DNA of 64,000 nucleotides from Coniferiporia sulphurascens. Taxonomy: Eukaryota; Basidiomycota; Agaricomycetes; Hymenochaetales; Hymenochaetaceae. Every line of letters begins with the position of its first letter. The first letter of the stretch is position 1. The stretch spans positions 868,001 to 932,000 of the forward strand of contig NBBA01000001.1 of the NCBI GenBank assembly GCA_002794785.1, in the 5' to 3' direction. The notes under the pieces were generated by a model that was not told the origin of the DNA, ran no database searches, and saw only the letters and a program-made list of their open reading frames with translations. Shown in pieces: positions 11,244 to 22,751 of this stretch. The position numbers were made by a program, and so were the translations under genes.

Positions 11244-12332
11244 ATGGACAAGTGCTCTACAGAAGTCGCCATGCTCATCCTCGACTATGCGTGCGCCAGC
11301 GACCCTGGGAGTACGGCACGTAGTTTGGGCTTAGTGTCAAAGTACTTCCGCACGATCGCGGAGCCTCTGGAGTTTCGCACCCTTGTAATCAACGGTCCAG
11401 ATCAATTAACTCGGGCCCTTGCGAGGCTGAAGAGGTTGCAAGAAGCGCGACTTCTTGGGTCTATGTTGGGTGGAGCCGGGGTCAACATCCAACACCTATT
11501 TATCTGCGATTTGAAAATGGAGCATGCATTGGCGTTAGACTCAGCCCCTGCCACGCCTGAGGAACGTTTTTGCTTCGATTACTGGGATACTGATGAGGGG
11601 TTCGAAGCCAGTTCGTATTATGAGAACTACAATCACAGTTTCTGGAAGTCTTCCTCCGCCCTCGTGCGCAGCGCTGGCGCGACGCTTATAACGATCACCG
11701 CGCTACAAGGAATGCCACTGAAGAGAGAAAACCCTTCAGATATTTTTTCCGGAGCGCATCTCCCGCGCCTCAAGACTCTTACTTTAAAACAAACATGGAT
11801 GTTCACTCGACCTGAAGCGGGAGGCGACCTGTTTGTCCCTCCAACGATGCCTTCTCTGCGAAGGCTCCACCTTATTGGAGTCGTGTTTGAGACTAGGCGG
11901 ACTGGTATGTCAGCTCAACCAGCACTAGTAATCCTTCGTCCGCTGCTCGAGGACATGCACTCTCGCTATGGCGCGTTGACCCATTTGGCAATAGACGATT
12001 GGAGCCCCAGGGACACTGTCGAGACACTCGTGAAGGTGATTCATGGTTCTGCGGGTGGTACGACAGACTCGTCTGTCCCGGCGAGCATCACGAATCGTCA
12101 GCTTCCCGGGAACTTGGTTTCCGCGGTACTACAACTGGATAGAAGTCCGGTATTTCGCTGCGATAGGGACAAACGGGCCAATGAAAAAAGAATTCGAGAG
12201 CTTATTAACGATGTGGAGGCACTGGGAATAGATGCACTTGAAGTGTATCCTCCAACTCCGACGTATCCTGAGAAGGGGAATAAAGAGTACGAGGTGCTAT
12301 TGGCAGAGTGGAAATCCCGAACAGTGGATTAG
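11244..12332 (+). CDS. F-box-like protein, copy 3
   Basis: Single exon, 362 aa, complete, starting MDKCSTEVAMLILDY. Same block order as copy 1 and very similar throughout, with the 220-bp promoter and part of the 3' flank also shared; the pair arose by segmental duplication spanning more than the coding region. N-terminal F-box-like segment about residues 1–50; the remainder is a family-specific region with leucine-rich strands but no clear LRR register. Function and partner unknown. Confidence 0.8.
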   Translation: MDKCSTEVAMLILDYACASDPGSTARSLGLVSKYFRTIAEPLEFRTLVINGPDQLTRALARLKRLQEARLLGSMLGGAGVNIQHLFICDLKMEHALALDSAPATPEERFCFDYWDTDEGFEASSYYENYNHSFWKSSSALVRSAGATLITITALQGMPLKRENPSDIFSGAHLPRLKTLTLKQTWMFTRPEAGGDLFVPPTMPSLRRLHLIGVVFETRRTGMSAQPALVILRPLLEDMHSRYGALTHLAIDDWSPRDTVETLVKVIHGSAGGTTDSSVPASITNRQLPGNLVSAVLQLDRSPVFRCDRDKRANEKRIRELINDVEALGIDALEVYPPTPTYPEKGNKEYEVLLAEWKSRTVD

Positions 12333-12983
12333 CAGAAGGTTCACGAGGTGTCACTAATGCGGGGAGATACCCAATGTTTACCTACGCGGCGTGGACACGC
12401 ACATGTAAACAACGGTCCATTTTTATCTCAGTTTCTGACGTTTGAGCGTAGAAATGTAGGCAGTTCTGCGGTGCTGCTAGAGCAGATGTACATACACCGT
12501 CTCCCCGATGACATTTTGACTGGTGATTCTCCCTGTAGTACATTCGTCCCATTCTTAATATGTATTTGTTTCGTTGTATGCTTTGAAGGAATACTACAAT
12601 TGAAAGGTTCATATGCCAATTTTTAACATATCAATATTTTAGTTCTCTACTCTGACTGATTGAGCACTTGTATACTTCATTAGAAAAAATATACCGAGAC
12701 GAGTTTATGCAGAGTGACTCTCCGACGTGAACCCCCTTGTAGTAGTCGCACGCTTCCCCGCGGATACGGAAGAACGTTTTCGCCTTACAGCATCCGTGGG
12801 AAGCATAATGGGCATTATTATTGGCTGTGCAGTAAAGACAACTAAACGGGAACCATATTTCGCTTTTCCGGCTATGGCCTTTCCCGAAAGCCGGAGAATC
12901 GGGCATGACAATGCATTCTACCTCTTGAACACCGACCACGTCCATCGTTTTACAACTCTTCAACTTCCGGGAGGGCAGAAATT
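12333..12983. other. Intergenic stretch before the SDR gene
   Basis: No gene supported. The left 150 bp resemble the 3' flank of F-box-like copy 1. The right part should contain the SDR promoter; no clear TATA box. Confidence 0.4.
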
Positions 12984-14390
12984 ATGTCTGAGCGTATCAA
13001 GCAAGTTTCCGGACACCTTACTAACACCCACTCTGATGGGCTGCTTAACGGCGAAGTCGTGATCGTGACGGGTGCGTAGGCCCCTCTTTAAGGTCAAGCT
13101 AGCAGCAAGGATCAAAATCTGACGTGTCTTCCCTTCTTCCATCATATGCGTAGGCGCGGCGCAGGTCTCTACACATATTCAATGTCAGTTAACTCGCTAG
13201 GAGCTTACACTTTTTCATAGGGAATCGGACGCAGCTGCGCTATCCTCTTTGCTCGCGAAGGCGCGAAAGTTGTGGTCAGCGAGTACGTGTTTCGTCTTTT
13301 CAAAGCGCATAACGCGCTGAACAGTCCTATCAGCCTAGACGAGGCGAAGGCGCAGAAGGTTGTTGAGGAGATCACAGCCGCGAAAGGTGATGCCATAGCT
13401 GTGGGCGGGGACGTTGGAGCGGATGACTTCCCGGAGAAGATCTTGAAGGCGACAATCGGGTACGTTCTTCGCGTGAACGTTTCTCCGTACCTGCTTAACC
13501 GTTTCGCTTCAGAAAATACGGCAAATTAAATCATATTGTGAACAACGGTGCGTCTACTTGCTTCGCGATGAAATCGACGCCGGCGAACAGTTCGTACAGC
13601 CGGCTTTACCTATGACAAAATGCTGCACACGATGCCCGACGAGTCCTTCGACGTGATTATGAAAATTCACGTGCGGGCACCCTTCCGACTCATCCGCGCC
13701 GCGGCCCCGTACTTCCGTGTGAAGGTAAGCGGCCCTTCGCAAACACCGTCCTTCGATATTGCTACTTGCAGTACCTCCGGCCTTCCACAAGTCTAATTTC
13801 CGTGATGGCAATGCTTACTTCATATGACAAATCCTATCAATTCTAGGGCAATACGGAGAACCGCTCAGTCGTGAACGTATCGTCCGTTTCCGGTTTACAC
13901 GGAAACGTCGGACAAGCCAACTACGCGGCCGCTAAGTCTGCTGTGGTAGGCTTAACCAAGACTATAGCGAAGGAGTGGGGAGGCTTCGGTGTGCGCGCGA
14001 ACACCGTCGCGTTTGGTTACGTTCAGACCCGGTTGGTTCTCAAAATATTTCTGCGAAAGAGCAAATTACTGATGTCCGTCTGGCATTCGCTTAATTTCTA
14101 TAGGTTGACCGCGGCGAAGGAGGCAGGCGAAACGATTGTTATTGATGGCAAACCCGTTGCTCTCGGTATTCCGGGAGGCGGAAGGCAGCCAGACGCCGGA
14201 AAGCCTCTCCCAGGTATTCCTCTGGGGCGGGGCGCCACTGCTGATGAAGCGGCGAATGGTATTCTTTTGTAAGAATTCGCCCTTGTGCTTTGATGGCTTT
14301 CTGACAATTATTTTGCGTAGCCTCATTTCCCCACTTGCGTCATTTGTATCTGGCCACACTCTCGAAGTTACAGGAGGCGCTGGTATCTAA
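12984..14390 (+). CDS. Short-chain dehydrogenase/reductase (FabG-like 3-oxoacyl reductase type)
   Basis: Starts MSERIKQVSG at 12984 and ends GHTLEVTGGAGI at 14390. At least eight exons can be joined in phase. The cofactor loop VTGAAQGIG is assembled from three exons, the middle one an 11-nt microexon (about 13154–13164). Later exons give EGAKVVVS, the NN.GF segment (HIVNN), catalytic Ser in NVSSVSG and the YxxxK motif in ANYAAAKSA near 13925, then RANTVAFGYV. The family catalyses NAD(P)(H)-dependent oxidoreduction of hydroxyl/keto groups; this subtype resembles basidiomycete 3-oxoacyl-ACP-reductase-like proteins, substrate unknown. No frame damage found. Its last part was copied downstream to 17300–17610 with the esterase unit. 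Confidence 0.82.
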
Positions 14391-15038
14391 ATTAGCTCAT
14401 CTTGTCTTATTAAACGGATCTATTGTAGGGCTTTCGTTCGACCTGTATACACCGTTTTGGCCAAGCACAGCAACAACCATTCAAAAGGGAAAAACATTAG
14501 ACCCACCACGGATCGACATATCAAAACACAAGTCAGGACACAAAAGAAAGGCGAAAAGATGGGGTCAGCAGAAGACAGTTCGTGATGCGGTGTACCATGT
14601 AGAATGACTTTCGAGCTCTGGGGTATTAGGCCTGAGGTTGTCGCAGTCCAGATGAGTCGGTTGCTACTGTCCCGGTACTTATATAAGGCTCTCGTGGGGA
14701 AAAGGGGGGGGAAAGGGGGGCTTTTTTGATATGAAGACTAATACGGCTCTTAATGCTCTGTGGTACTTCCTTTGCCAACAGTTCTAGAACAGAGATACGC
14801 GCACATCGAAGAACACTTCTCAATACAGTCGCGAGCCACACATTCAAGTACTTGCACGGTCATCTGGATTCTATCGATGTCTATGCGGCCTCCTTCATCA
14901 ATCTCTGGGTCTCGGTACAGCACCTACACTCTACGTATCTATTATGGATCACAGGAATTGCTAGATCCTTCGGTCGAGTCCCCTAGCCTACTCACCTGTG
15001 TCGGTTATCCAGCATCGATTCGAAAGTCGGAGCTGACC
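14391..15038. other. Spacer between SDR and esterase locus A
   Basis: No gene. From about 14760 the DNA resembles the upstream region of esterase B (about 18080–18350), showing that the esterase 5' flank was part of the duplicated unit. A G-rich run (about 14700–14720) follows a TATA-like TATATAAG near 14680. Confidence 0.5.
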
Positions 15039-17113
15039 AATGTTACTGAGCTTGTTATGTCTTCAAGTTGTTATCGTGTTGCCTCTCTTGCTTGGCACCT
15101 TGTTCGCCCGAGGTCACTTTGAGTCACAGGGCGCGTTGTGGGGCTCAGCCCTGGAGGTACAACTTTCGACTCTACGTCCTGGCGCGTCTTGTTCACAGGT
15201 AGACCATTTTAATTTGGCGATTGTGCGTTGTTGAGGTCAGGATTTTACTGTTGTCGGTGCTTTCAGTTCAAGACTTCAACAGCAGGTCTAGTCATTTCAA
15301 AGATTTTCCCAAGCGCAAATGTCTTCCGGTCAGTCGACTTCGATCCGAATAGCCGAGTAGCGGTCATACAGTCGAACCTCCCATAACGGATAAAATCTAA
15401 ATATTTTCCCTGCGGTATTTCAGTATCTTTCGGGCAGTTAATGTGCAGCTCCATTCATAAGTAAATATATCTCTACACAAGTTAAAGTCCCCATCAGACC
15501 CCAGACGAAGCCTTCATTTTCTACTTGAGTTTTTTCAAAAAAATCAGGCACCCATTATGGGACGTTCGACTGTAGTATAGTTCTATGGAGGAGAGTTTTT
15601 GGGTGCATACTAGACCGAGAGTCGTGTTCAAGCACCGTTGATGATCTTCCAGACGGAGCGGAGAGTTCGTTCAACTTTAGTGCAATCGTTGAACAAAGTC
15701 TAAAAAGGGTAGGTGCTCACTACAAATCAGTATTATACGCTGCAAGTTTATTGGACTCGTTTTGGTAGATGCACCGGTCCCGACCACCTACGTTAATGTA
15801 AACTACCGACTCAGTCCTTTCGGATTCCTTCAAGGCACAGAAGCCGAGCAGAAAAGAACCCCAAACGTCGGGAACAAGGACGTCCTCGCTGCGTTTGACG
15901 TGCGCGCGAGATAATATAGGCGCCTTCGGAGGCGGCAACTTGAAAAAAGAAGTATCATGATCTGAATTCGCTTCTTCGTGTTATCCGTCTTCATCGTATT
16001 GATGTCTCACATGCACCGTGTTCTACGTCTAACTAGGTTACGGTTTCTGGGGAGAGTGCTGGAGCTCTGGTTGCTTCTCAGCTCCTGCATGATCCCGAGA
16101 TCAATCTTGCCAGAATAGCGGTATGCTTCCTGTGATCTTGATATGGTTCACTATTGAATGCGCCGGTCCTCTTGAGTCGGATTTGACCGCATCCGCATAT
16201 TCATTCGAAGATGCCCGACAACAGCTTGGTCCTATTTGTACTCCGCGAGATTGGAGACAATAGTCAGCGTGGCTGGCTGCACCGGGTATCATCCAGGAAA
16301 GATTCCCGTTTTTCCCTGTAAGGGCCATGGTGATGGTATCTTGACGTGCCTCGTGCGCTTTTGCACGCAATCAGTTTTAAAAATTTATTACCATGGGAAC
16401 GAACAAAGCCAAAGGTGGGCGGATCGTTTGCAATGTAATGATTTATCAGCTTCTCATTGCTCCTTTCCTCTTCTCCGAACAGGCACTCCTTTCACCCCAC
16501 CCGCTTTCGGTTCTACCGAGCAGATCTGAGAACGGATCTTCCTCAACTCAACACCCTCTGCTGTATCCACGTAGGTGTTGAACTAAAGTATAAACACGGT
16601 CCTGGAGCTTTACCCCGACGTCCCCGCTCTCGGCTCGCCTTTCGGCGCAGGATGTGAGACATTTGATCTGAGCAGCGAGCTCCAGCGGATGAGTACGATA
16701 CCCGAAGACATGAGCTTCCATTCCTTACGGCGGACATCTGCCCAGATTCGCAGTTGGTAAGGAGCGAAACTTTGTCCTGAGCCACAACATGATCGACTAC
16801 TGGCTATCTTTAGCAAACAGCCCTGAACCGAATGATGGACTCGGAAATCCGTCGTGTGAGTTATTTTAATCCTGCGATGGTGGGGAAACACTTACATATC
16901 ATCCAATTTGATAGGCACCCTTTGGACGGAATAAACACCATCATCGGGAGCTTGCTTTCTCCCGCGGCTTTCCTGTTTGTTGTAGAGACGGATATAAGGC
17001 AAAACTTCAGAACGTTTTCCAGCTCGACAGCGCAAATTTGGTTATGATCCCCGACACGTACTGGGCTAAGCAAATTGCTTTTATAAATGCCAACCTGGTG
17101 GCTTTCTGTCACC
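15039..17113 (+). pseudogene. Type B carboxylesterase pseudogene (locus A)
   Basis: Homology to esterase B runs from the signal-peptide exon (about 15039) to the C-terminal block QLDSANLVMIPD-like near 17030–17113, but is scattered over all frames. Recognisable pieces: the VNYRLSPFGFLQGTEAE-type block (about 15795), the FGESAGA-type elbow (about 16035–16070), the FEC…TRDW segment and the LELYPDV block (about 16600). The stretch coding the catalytic-His region up to VYGAAPNG is deleted near 16755, and a 204-bp MITE-like insert lies at 15369–15572. Clearly non-functional. Confidence 0.8.
15369..15572. mobile_element. MITE-like insert, Tc1/mariner (pogo-like) type ends, inside esterase pseudogene A
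   Basis: Inverted ends read CAGTCGAACCTCCCATAA on the left and, reversed, CAGTCGAACGTCCCATAA on the right. Flanking TA dinucleotides at 15367–15368 and 15573–15574 form the target duplication. Esterase B (about 18838) shows the uninterrupted site. At 204 bp it cannot code for a transposase. TA duplication and CAGTCGAAC-type ends are typical of Tc1/mariner-group elements. Confidence 0.82.
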
Positions 17114-17299
17114 AATTTCTCAAGATACGATCACTACGAACGTCGCAATATTTATGTTTATGGCTCTAATTAAAAGTAAACAGAGACTGATTCTGCGCCT
17201 GATTTGCCGGGATTGATGAGCCTATCAAATACACGAAATGCTTCATTCCGAGGAACGTTTGGAATATTGATCAACGTTCATGGAATGTCCATCAGTGGC

Positions 17300-17610
17300 T
17301 GCAGTAAAGGAGGTAGGAGAGATTATTATCATTGGTTGTGGACACGTCGTAACCGGTATTCTAGGTCAGACAGGCGTCGAAAAGCCTCTTCCGGATACTA
17401 GTCCATCGGAGCGTCGCTGGCACTGCTGACATGGTCCGAGTCGGCAACGATATGCTACTGTAGGTATTTTGTTCTTGCGTATTGGCAGGCTTTTTTGGAG
17501 ATGCTGCCGCACAGTCCCAATTCTCTTCTCGCATCGTTTATATCCGGGAAAATATACTCGAAGTTTAGGGAGGAGCTGATATCTGTATTGGTTTATTTGT
17601 CTTATTAGAT
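17300..17610 (+). pseudogene. Decayed copy of the SDR 3' end
   Basis: Aligns by eye with 14110–14425: AAGGAGGTAGGAGAGATTAT versus AAGGAGGCAGGCGAAACGAT, then the GGTATTC…CGCCGGAAAGCCTC stretch and the final CTCGAAGTTACAGGAGG-like block (about 17558). Frame is lost. It marks the left border of the second copy of the SDR-tail + esterase duplication unit, with a period of roughly 3.2–3.3 kb. Confidence 0.7.
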
Positions 17611-18350
17611 GAGTCCGTTGCGGGACTGCCATGTCGATCTATACGCATTAGTCTTCCACTTCCCAGTCCTTGCAACGGGAACAATAACAATTCGTGGAGG
17701 CAGGACCGCGTGGAATGTCCGTTTAGGGACTTTAAGAACCCATGTTTAGATTGCAATGTATAGAAGCGTGATGCCAACCCGGCATGCAAGTTCCGTGGGT
17801 AAGAATCATCCTTTGAGGCGACTAATACTCCCACCAACTTTTTACGTGGTAGTCTTCCCCGCCATCTTTCCTGCCTTTTCCATTAGAGAGTTGCGATCAG
17901 GCAAATTGGACGTGGGAAAGAATCCAGCGCCATCTTGTCGATCTGACCCAGTACTAAAGGTGCGCTGTGTTCAATGCTACAGTACTCGCGGTCATACGGA
18001 ATTATTTCCTTTTTCTATGCCAAGCACATTAGATCATACCGTGTCTTGGAAGACCTGTGCTTAATCTTTCTTGCTGACGGTCCTTCTGGAACGGAGATAC
18101 ACGCACATTGGAAAACACTTCTGAATTCAGTTAGGAGACAAACATTCTCGCGCGGTCATTTGCCAATGTGGTGTGAACTATATTTTCATCAATCTCCGGA
18201 AACTCGGGGAAACACCTGGCCGAGCCCATCAATGAACCGTAGGAACTACGAGCACGTTCCGGGACGATTTGCATACTTAAGTCTTCGAGTCTGCTCGTTC
18301 GTCCTAGGGTCAGCTTGGAGCTATCTGGCATCGACTTCAAGAAGCCAACC

Positions 18351-20636
18351 ATGTTGCTGTTCTTGTCTTGTCTCATTGTTTCTTGCCTCACCCGCTTGGT
18401 AAGTTGCTCACCCGAGGTCACCTTGGGTGGTACATCGGTGTCCGGCGCGTCGTTTCCCGACCTGGGCGTAGAGTTTTTCGGTGGTGCGTTACGCACGGTT
18501 GTTTACGGCCCGACTGATTTCCGAATTTCGCGTCCGCCTTCCCTATTCAGGAATCCCGTTCGCAGAGCCTCCAGTTGGCCAACTGCGCTTTGCGCCGCCC
18601 GTTGTGAAGCTCAGTCCTGGAGGCACGGCATTCGACGCGACCTCCTTTGGCGCAGCTTGCTCGCAGGTAGAATGGCTTTCATACTGTCGGCGTTTGTGCG
18701 TTGCTGAAGTCAGAAACTTGCTGTCGTTGGTGCTTCCCAGTTCGAAACTTCAACGGAAGGTCTGGACATTTCAGAAGATTGCCTTAACATAAATGTCTTC
18801 CGTCCGATTGGACTGGATCCGAGTAGTCAGGTGGCGGTCATGGTTTGGGTATTCGGAGGAGGTTTTTTGGGTGCGTATCGGACTGGGAGTCGCGCTCGGA
18901 CACGTTCGGCGTCTTAGATCACTGACGGTTTGCTAGATGGGAGAGCGAGTATATATAATGGCAGTGCAATCGTCGCGCAAAGTCTCGAGAGAGTAGGTGC
19001 TTGCGACGGGTACGAGCCGTGCCAATTGACCGAACTCTTACTTGCAGGGGACGCCCACCATTTACGTCAACCTAAACTACCGACTCGGTCCTCTAGGATT
19101 CCCTCAAGGCACAGAAGCTGAGCAAAAGAACGCCCTAAATCTCGGACACAAGGACGTCCTTGCGGCGTTGACGTGGGTGCGAGAAAATATAGGTGCCTTT
19201 GGGGGTGACAGTGATAAAGTACGACCCCGATTTCGCTTCCTCGTGTTATTCGGGATCTCCGTGTTGATGCTCCCACACTTTGCGCCCTTCGTTTAATTAG
19301 GTTACGGTTTTCGGACAAAGCGCTGGAGCTATAATTATTTCTCAGCTCCTACTCAATCCTGAATTCAACCTTGCGAGAGCCGCGGTATGCTCCGTATGAT
19401 CTCGATATAGTTCGCTATTGAGACCCTTGTCAGATCCTTGAATCTGGCTCTCCCGCATCCGCATCGCTGTTCAATGCCTCCCGCCGCGAGGATGACTGGC
19501 AACAATTCGCTTTGGCCGTGCCGGAATGTGAGGGCGCCCAACCGGGGAACACATTCGAATGTCTTCGCTCCGCGAGTTTCGAGACAATAGTCAACGCGGC
19601 GGGCACTGCGCTGAATGCCATTCAAGAAGAGTTCCCGTTCTGTCCAGTGATAGACGGGCATGGTGGTATTATACCCGATCTCCCTTCTGTGCTCTTTGCA
19701 TGCGGTCAGTTTTCAAAAATACCTATTATCACGGGAACCAACTTGGACGAAGGTTAGTGGTCCTCTGTAGCATAACAGTTTACCGGTTCCTCACTTCCCT
19801 CCCTTTTCCCAATGTAGGCACGCTCTTCACTCCGTCGAGTTTTAGCTCGTCCGAGCAGCTTCAAGAATGGCTGTTTCTCAATTCAACACCGTCTGCCATA
19901 TCCACGGAGCAGTTAGCCGAAGATATAAACACGATACTAGAACTTTACCCCGATGTTCCCGCTCTCGGTTCGCCTTTCGGAACAGGCAATGAAACGTTTG
20001 GTCTGAACAAGGAATACAAGCGGGCTAGTGCGGTACTTGGGGACCTTAGCTTTCAATCCTTGCGACGGGAAACTGCCCAGGCCCGCAGTCAACATGGAGC
20101 GAAAGTGTTTGCGTACTACTTTACTGACCCGCAACCAGAAAATGCACCGTCGTTGGGAGGTAGCTATCTCGTTTCTCACCATTTCGACCTAGAACAATGG
20201 CTAATTTGTTGTTGCATGGTTGCTCAGTTGCACATGCGTCGGAGATACTGTATGTTTATGGGGCAGCACCCAATGGGCCGGCGTCGGTCGTGTTGAGCCA
20301 CAACATGGTCGACTACTGGCTGTCTTTCGTGAACAGTCTTGATCCGAACGATGGACTCGGAAACTCGTCGCGTGAGTGGCTTGAGCTCTGCGGTGACGAG
20401 GAGGCGCTTACATATCATTTACTTTGACAGGCACCCTTTGGACGGAATATACTCCATATTCGGAGGTTCGTTATTTTCTTGCTGTGGCTTACTCGATCGT
20501 TATAGAAACTGACATCAGGCGGAATCCTTAGAACGTTCTCCAGCTCAACAGTGCAGATCTGGTCATGATCCCTGACACATATCGAGCCAAGCAGATCGGT
20601 TTCATAAACGCAAATCCAGTAGCTTTCCGCCACTAA
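18351..20636 (+). CDS. Secreted type B carboxylesterase (locus B)
   Basis: Starts MLLFLSCLIVSCLTRLVSCS (signal peptide) and ends ANPVAFRH at 20636; roughly ten exons join in phase. Visible blocks: [39 protein letters not shown], nucleophile elbow FGQSAGA (Ser nucleophile; Gln replaces the usual Glu, as in loci C and D), acid region NLDEG near 19745, LELYPDVPALGSPFGTGNET, and catalytic His in HASEILYVYG near 20235. Family members hydrolyse carboxylic esters and are often secreted in wood- and litter-decay fungi; substrate unknown. The unit including its 5' flank is the second copy of a tandem duplication whose first copy is pseudogene A. Confidence 0.8.
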
Positions 20637-22665
20637 TTTATTGGGCTATGATCGCTTCGGACGTCACGTTGTTTTATGTTTATGGTTCTTATTACACGGT
20701 TGAAGTAACAGGAATCATATCTTTGCCCGATTGTCCGGGGTCGATGAGCCAATCAATACACAGAATTGCTTTCTTTCGAAGATCGGTCGGAACTCTGTTC
20801 TTAACTGCCAGTGAATCAATTACCCGAACCAAATTAGGAAATACGGACTGATGTCCGCCGAGTTGTTTCTGGTTTCGCTCAAAACTCCGTTCATGAAAGC
20901 GCTGAAGTCAGACGCATCAATGTGCGAGTCGGTCGGTATGAGGTGGTTTATATAGTTTCTGCAGGAACTACACACACAAGTCATCTGCTTTTGCGTCGGC
21001 CCAAGAGATGGCTCAGCTCCATCGCGTAGTCGTTTCCACGTTGTCGCTTAGGACATTAAGCAGGCACACAAAAAGGACTCCGGATACCAGTTTAGGGCCC
21101 GCTCGGCTGCACAGGTTAGCTAACTTTCTGCTAGTTAACTGAGAGTGACGGTACCCTTGTCACATTGATTGTATCACATCCTAACCATGTATAGTATTTT
21201 AGTCATTGATTTATTTCTTTGGAATGTTCTTCTTACCAAAAGAGGGCTAAGATCACTCGGCCTGTCGGCAGGTGAAGTAACACGGGTGACTTCCTTATGG
21301 GGGACTGGAAGTTAGCTAAAAAGTGGACTTGTCACTGGTGTGACTCAATGTGCCGGTATGCCGTATTAATCAGCCTTCTTTATAGAATTTGCTTGGTTTT
21401 ATATGGATTTTTTGGTAATGTAATTGGTCTGATGCGGTTAGCCTATCAGTGTAATCATTGTGACCAGGGTGCTGTCACCTTCAGTTAACTAAAAGAAATG
21501 TTGTCTAACTTGTGCAGCCGAGCGGGCCCTTAGTACATTAACGTTGAGCGCGTTTGGATTATGGATGCATGTGTTACCGGGCAAGCTCCTCATCGACAAT
21601 ATAGCGCGACATACCCTCAGGCTCTCCAGTGACGCCCGATATTTTAGTGGTGAAGTCTGGCAAGGTCCAGTTGAACTTGGACTAAAGACCAGAAAGTTTC
21701 GTTCTTCATTTTCACTTTGGGATAAGTTGTAACCGGTTTTCATTCTCAGTTCCTGCGTTTGTTTTTGTCTCACACAAACGAGTACAGTATTTTATGCTCG
21801 ATACACAGCGCTGAGTCAACATTTTCGATATCCGCAGTGGGTGGGTACTGATTTGACCGGATAGACACGGGCTGGGCATAGTCGTTTGAGAATGTGCATG
21901 GAGCCAGATGATTATAGGAACGGAGACTAGAGTTTATGCGCTTTTCCAGAGTTGTTTCAAGGTACGTTTCCCTTTTATGAATAGAATTCCGCTGTACTCA
22001 CCGGGCCGAGTCGGTCGATCATGCAGCACGCAAACACTTGTGCGTGCCCTCTGGCAAAGCAAACAAATAATCATAGCAAAAGTTCGCTTTAGCTCGTATT
22101 TTCGTGACCCAACATCATGCGGCCGACGTCATCGGCGAAAACTCGGATGAGTGGTGGTGCTCGATCTGCACAAGGATCTCGTGAGACAGGCACCGTTGTG
22201 ATGTCGATGACAACATAAAAATAACGCAGCTCCGGTTAAATTTCACTTTTTGCACGCAAGTACATGTACATCGACTCGTTTTACGAAAAGAAGCCGCCTG
22301 ACGTCCTCCGCGTACCATCAACTTAACGTCTTCCACTGCCCATCAGGCAGGGCTATATCGCTTACAATGCTCTGTGCTCCGCGTTAAGCGCACCTCGTCG
22401 CCTGTGTGCACATCAAGAATATGGACCCCTCCCCCCTCTGTCATATCGAATGCATGTTCAAGAATATGACGGAGAAATTTTACTTTGCTCTACCTGGCTT
22501 TTGAACCGGCGGAAGCTATAATTAGCCAGTTGGCCGACGTGTGTCTGGGGTCTTTCCGCTCCGAAATCTTTATATTTACATTCAAACTCAGATTGATCGC
22601 ACCACAGAAGCGACTACGCGATGCTGGCTGACTGCTATCCGGAACACCTTGCTGCGCTTAGAGAG
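20637..22665. other. Intergenic stretch between esterases B and C
   Basis: The first ~130 bp (to about 20790) resemble the 3' flank of pseudogene A (17195–17270). A 435-bp PIF/Harbinger-like MITE lies at 21095–21529. Nothing else recognised; short frames are uninformative. Confidence 0.5.
21095..21529. mobile_element. MITE-like element with PIF/Harbinger-type ends
   Basis: Inverted repeats of about 75–80 bp, imperfect inside, start GGGCCCGCTCGGCTGCACA at both ends and share GTTAACTGA and a GTCACA block. Both ends are flanked by TTA (21092–21094 and 21530–21532), the 3-bp target duplication typical of PIF/Harbinger elements. The interior (about 280 bp) has no transposase; the frame at 21297–21488 crosses the right inverted repeat and is not a gene. 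Confidence 0.85.
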
Positions 22666-22672
22666 TATATAA
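22666..22672 (+). promoter_or_regulatory. TATA box of esterase C
   Basis: TATATAA about 80 bp before the ATG at 22752, in an otherwise mixed-composition stretch; position suits a basidiomycete core promoter. Confidence 0.6.
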
Positions 22673-22751
22673 TGAGGGAGCATAAACCTCAAGCGCGCCA
22701 TTCCTTCCTTTCTGAACTTCATCGCTCGGTGCGGATTGCACGACATTGAGC

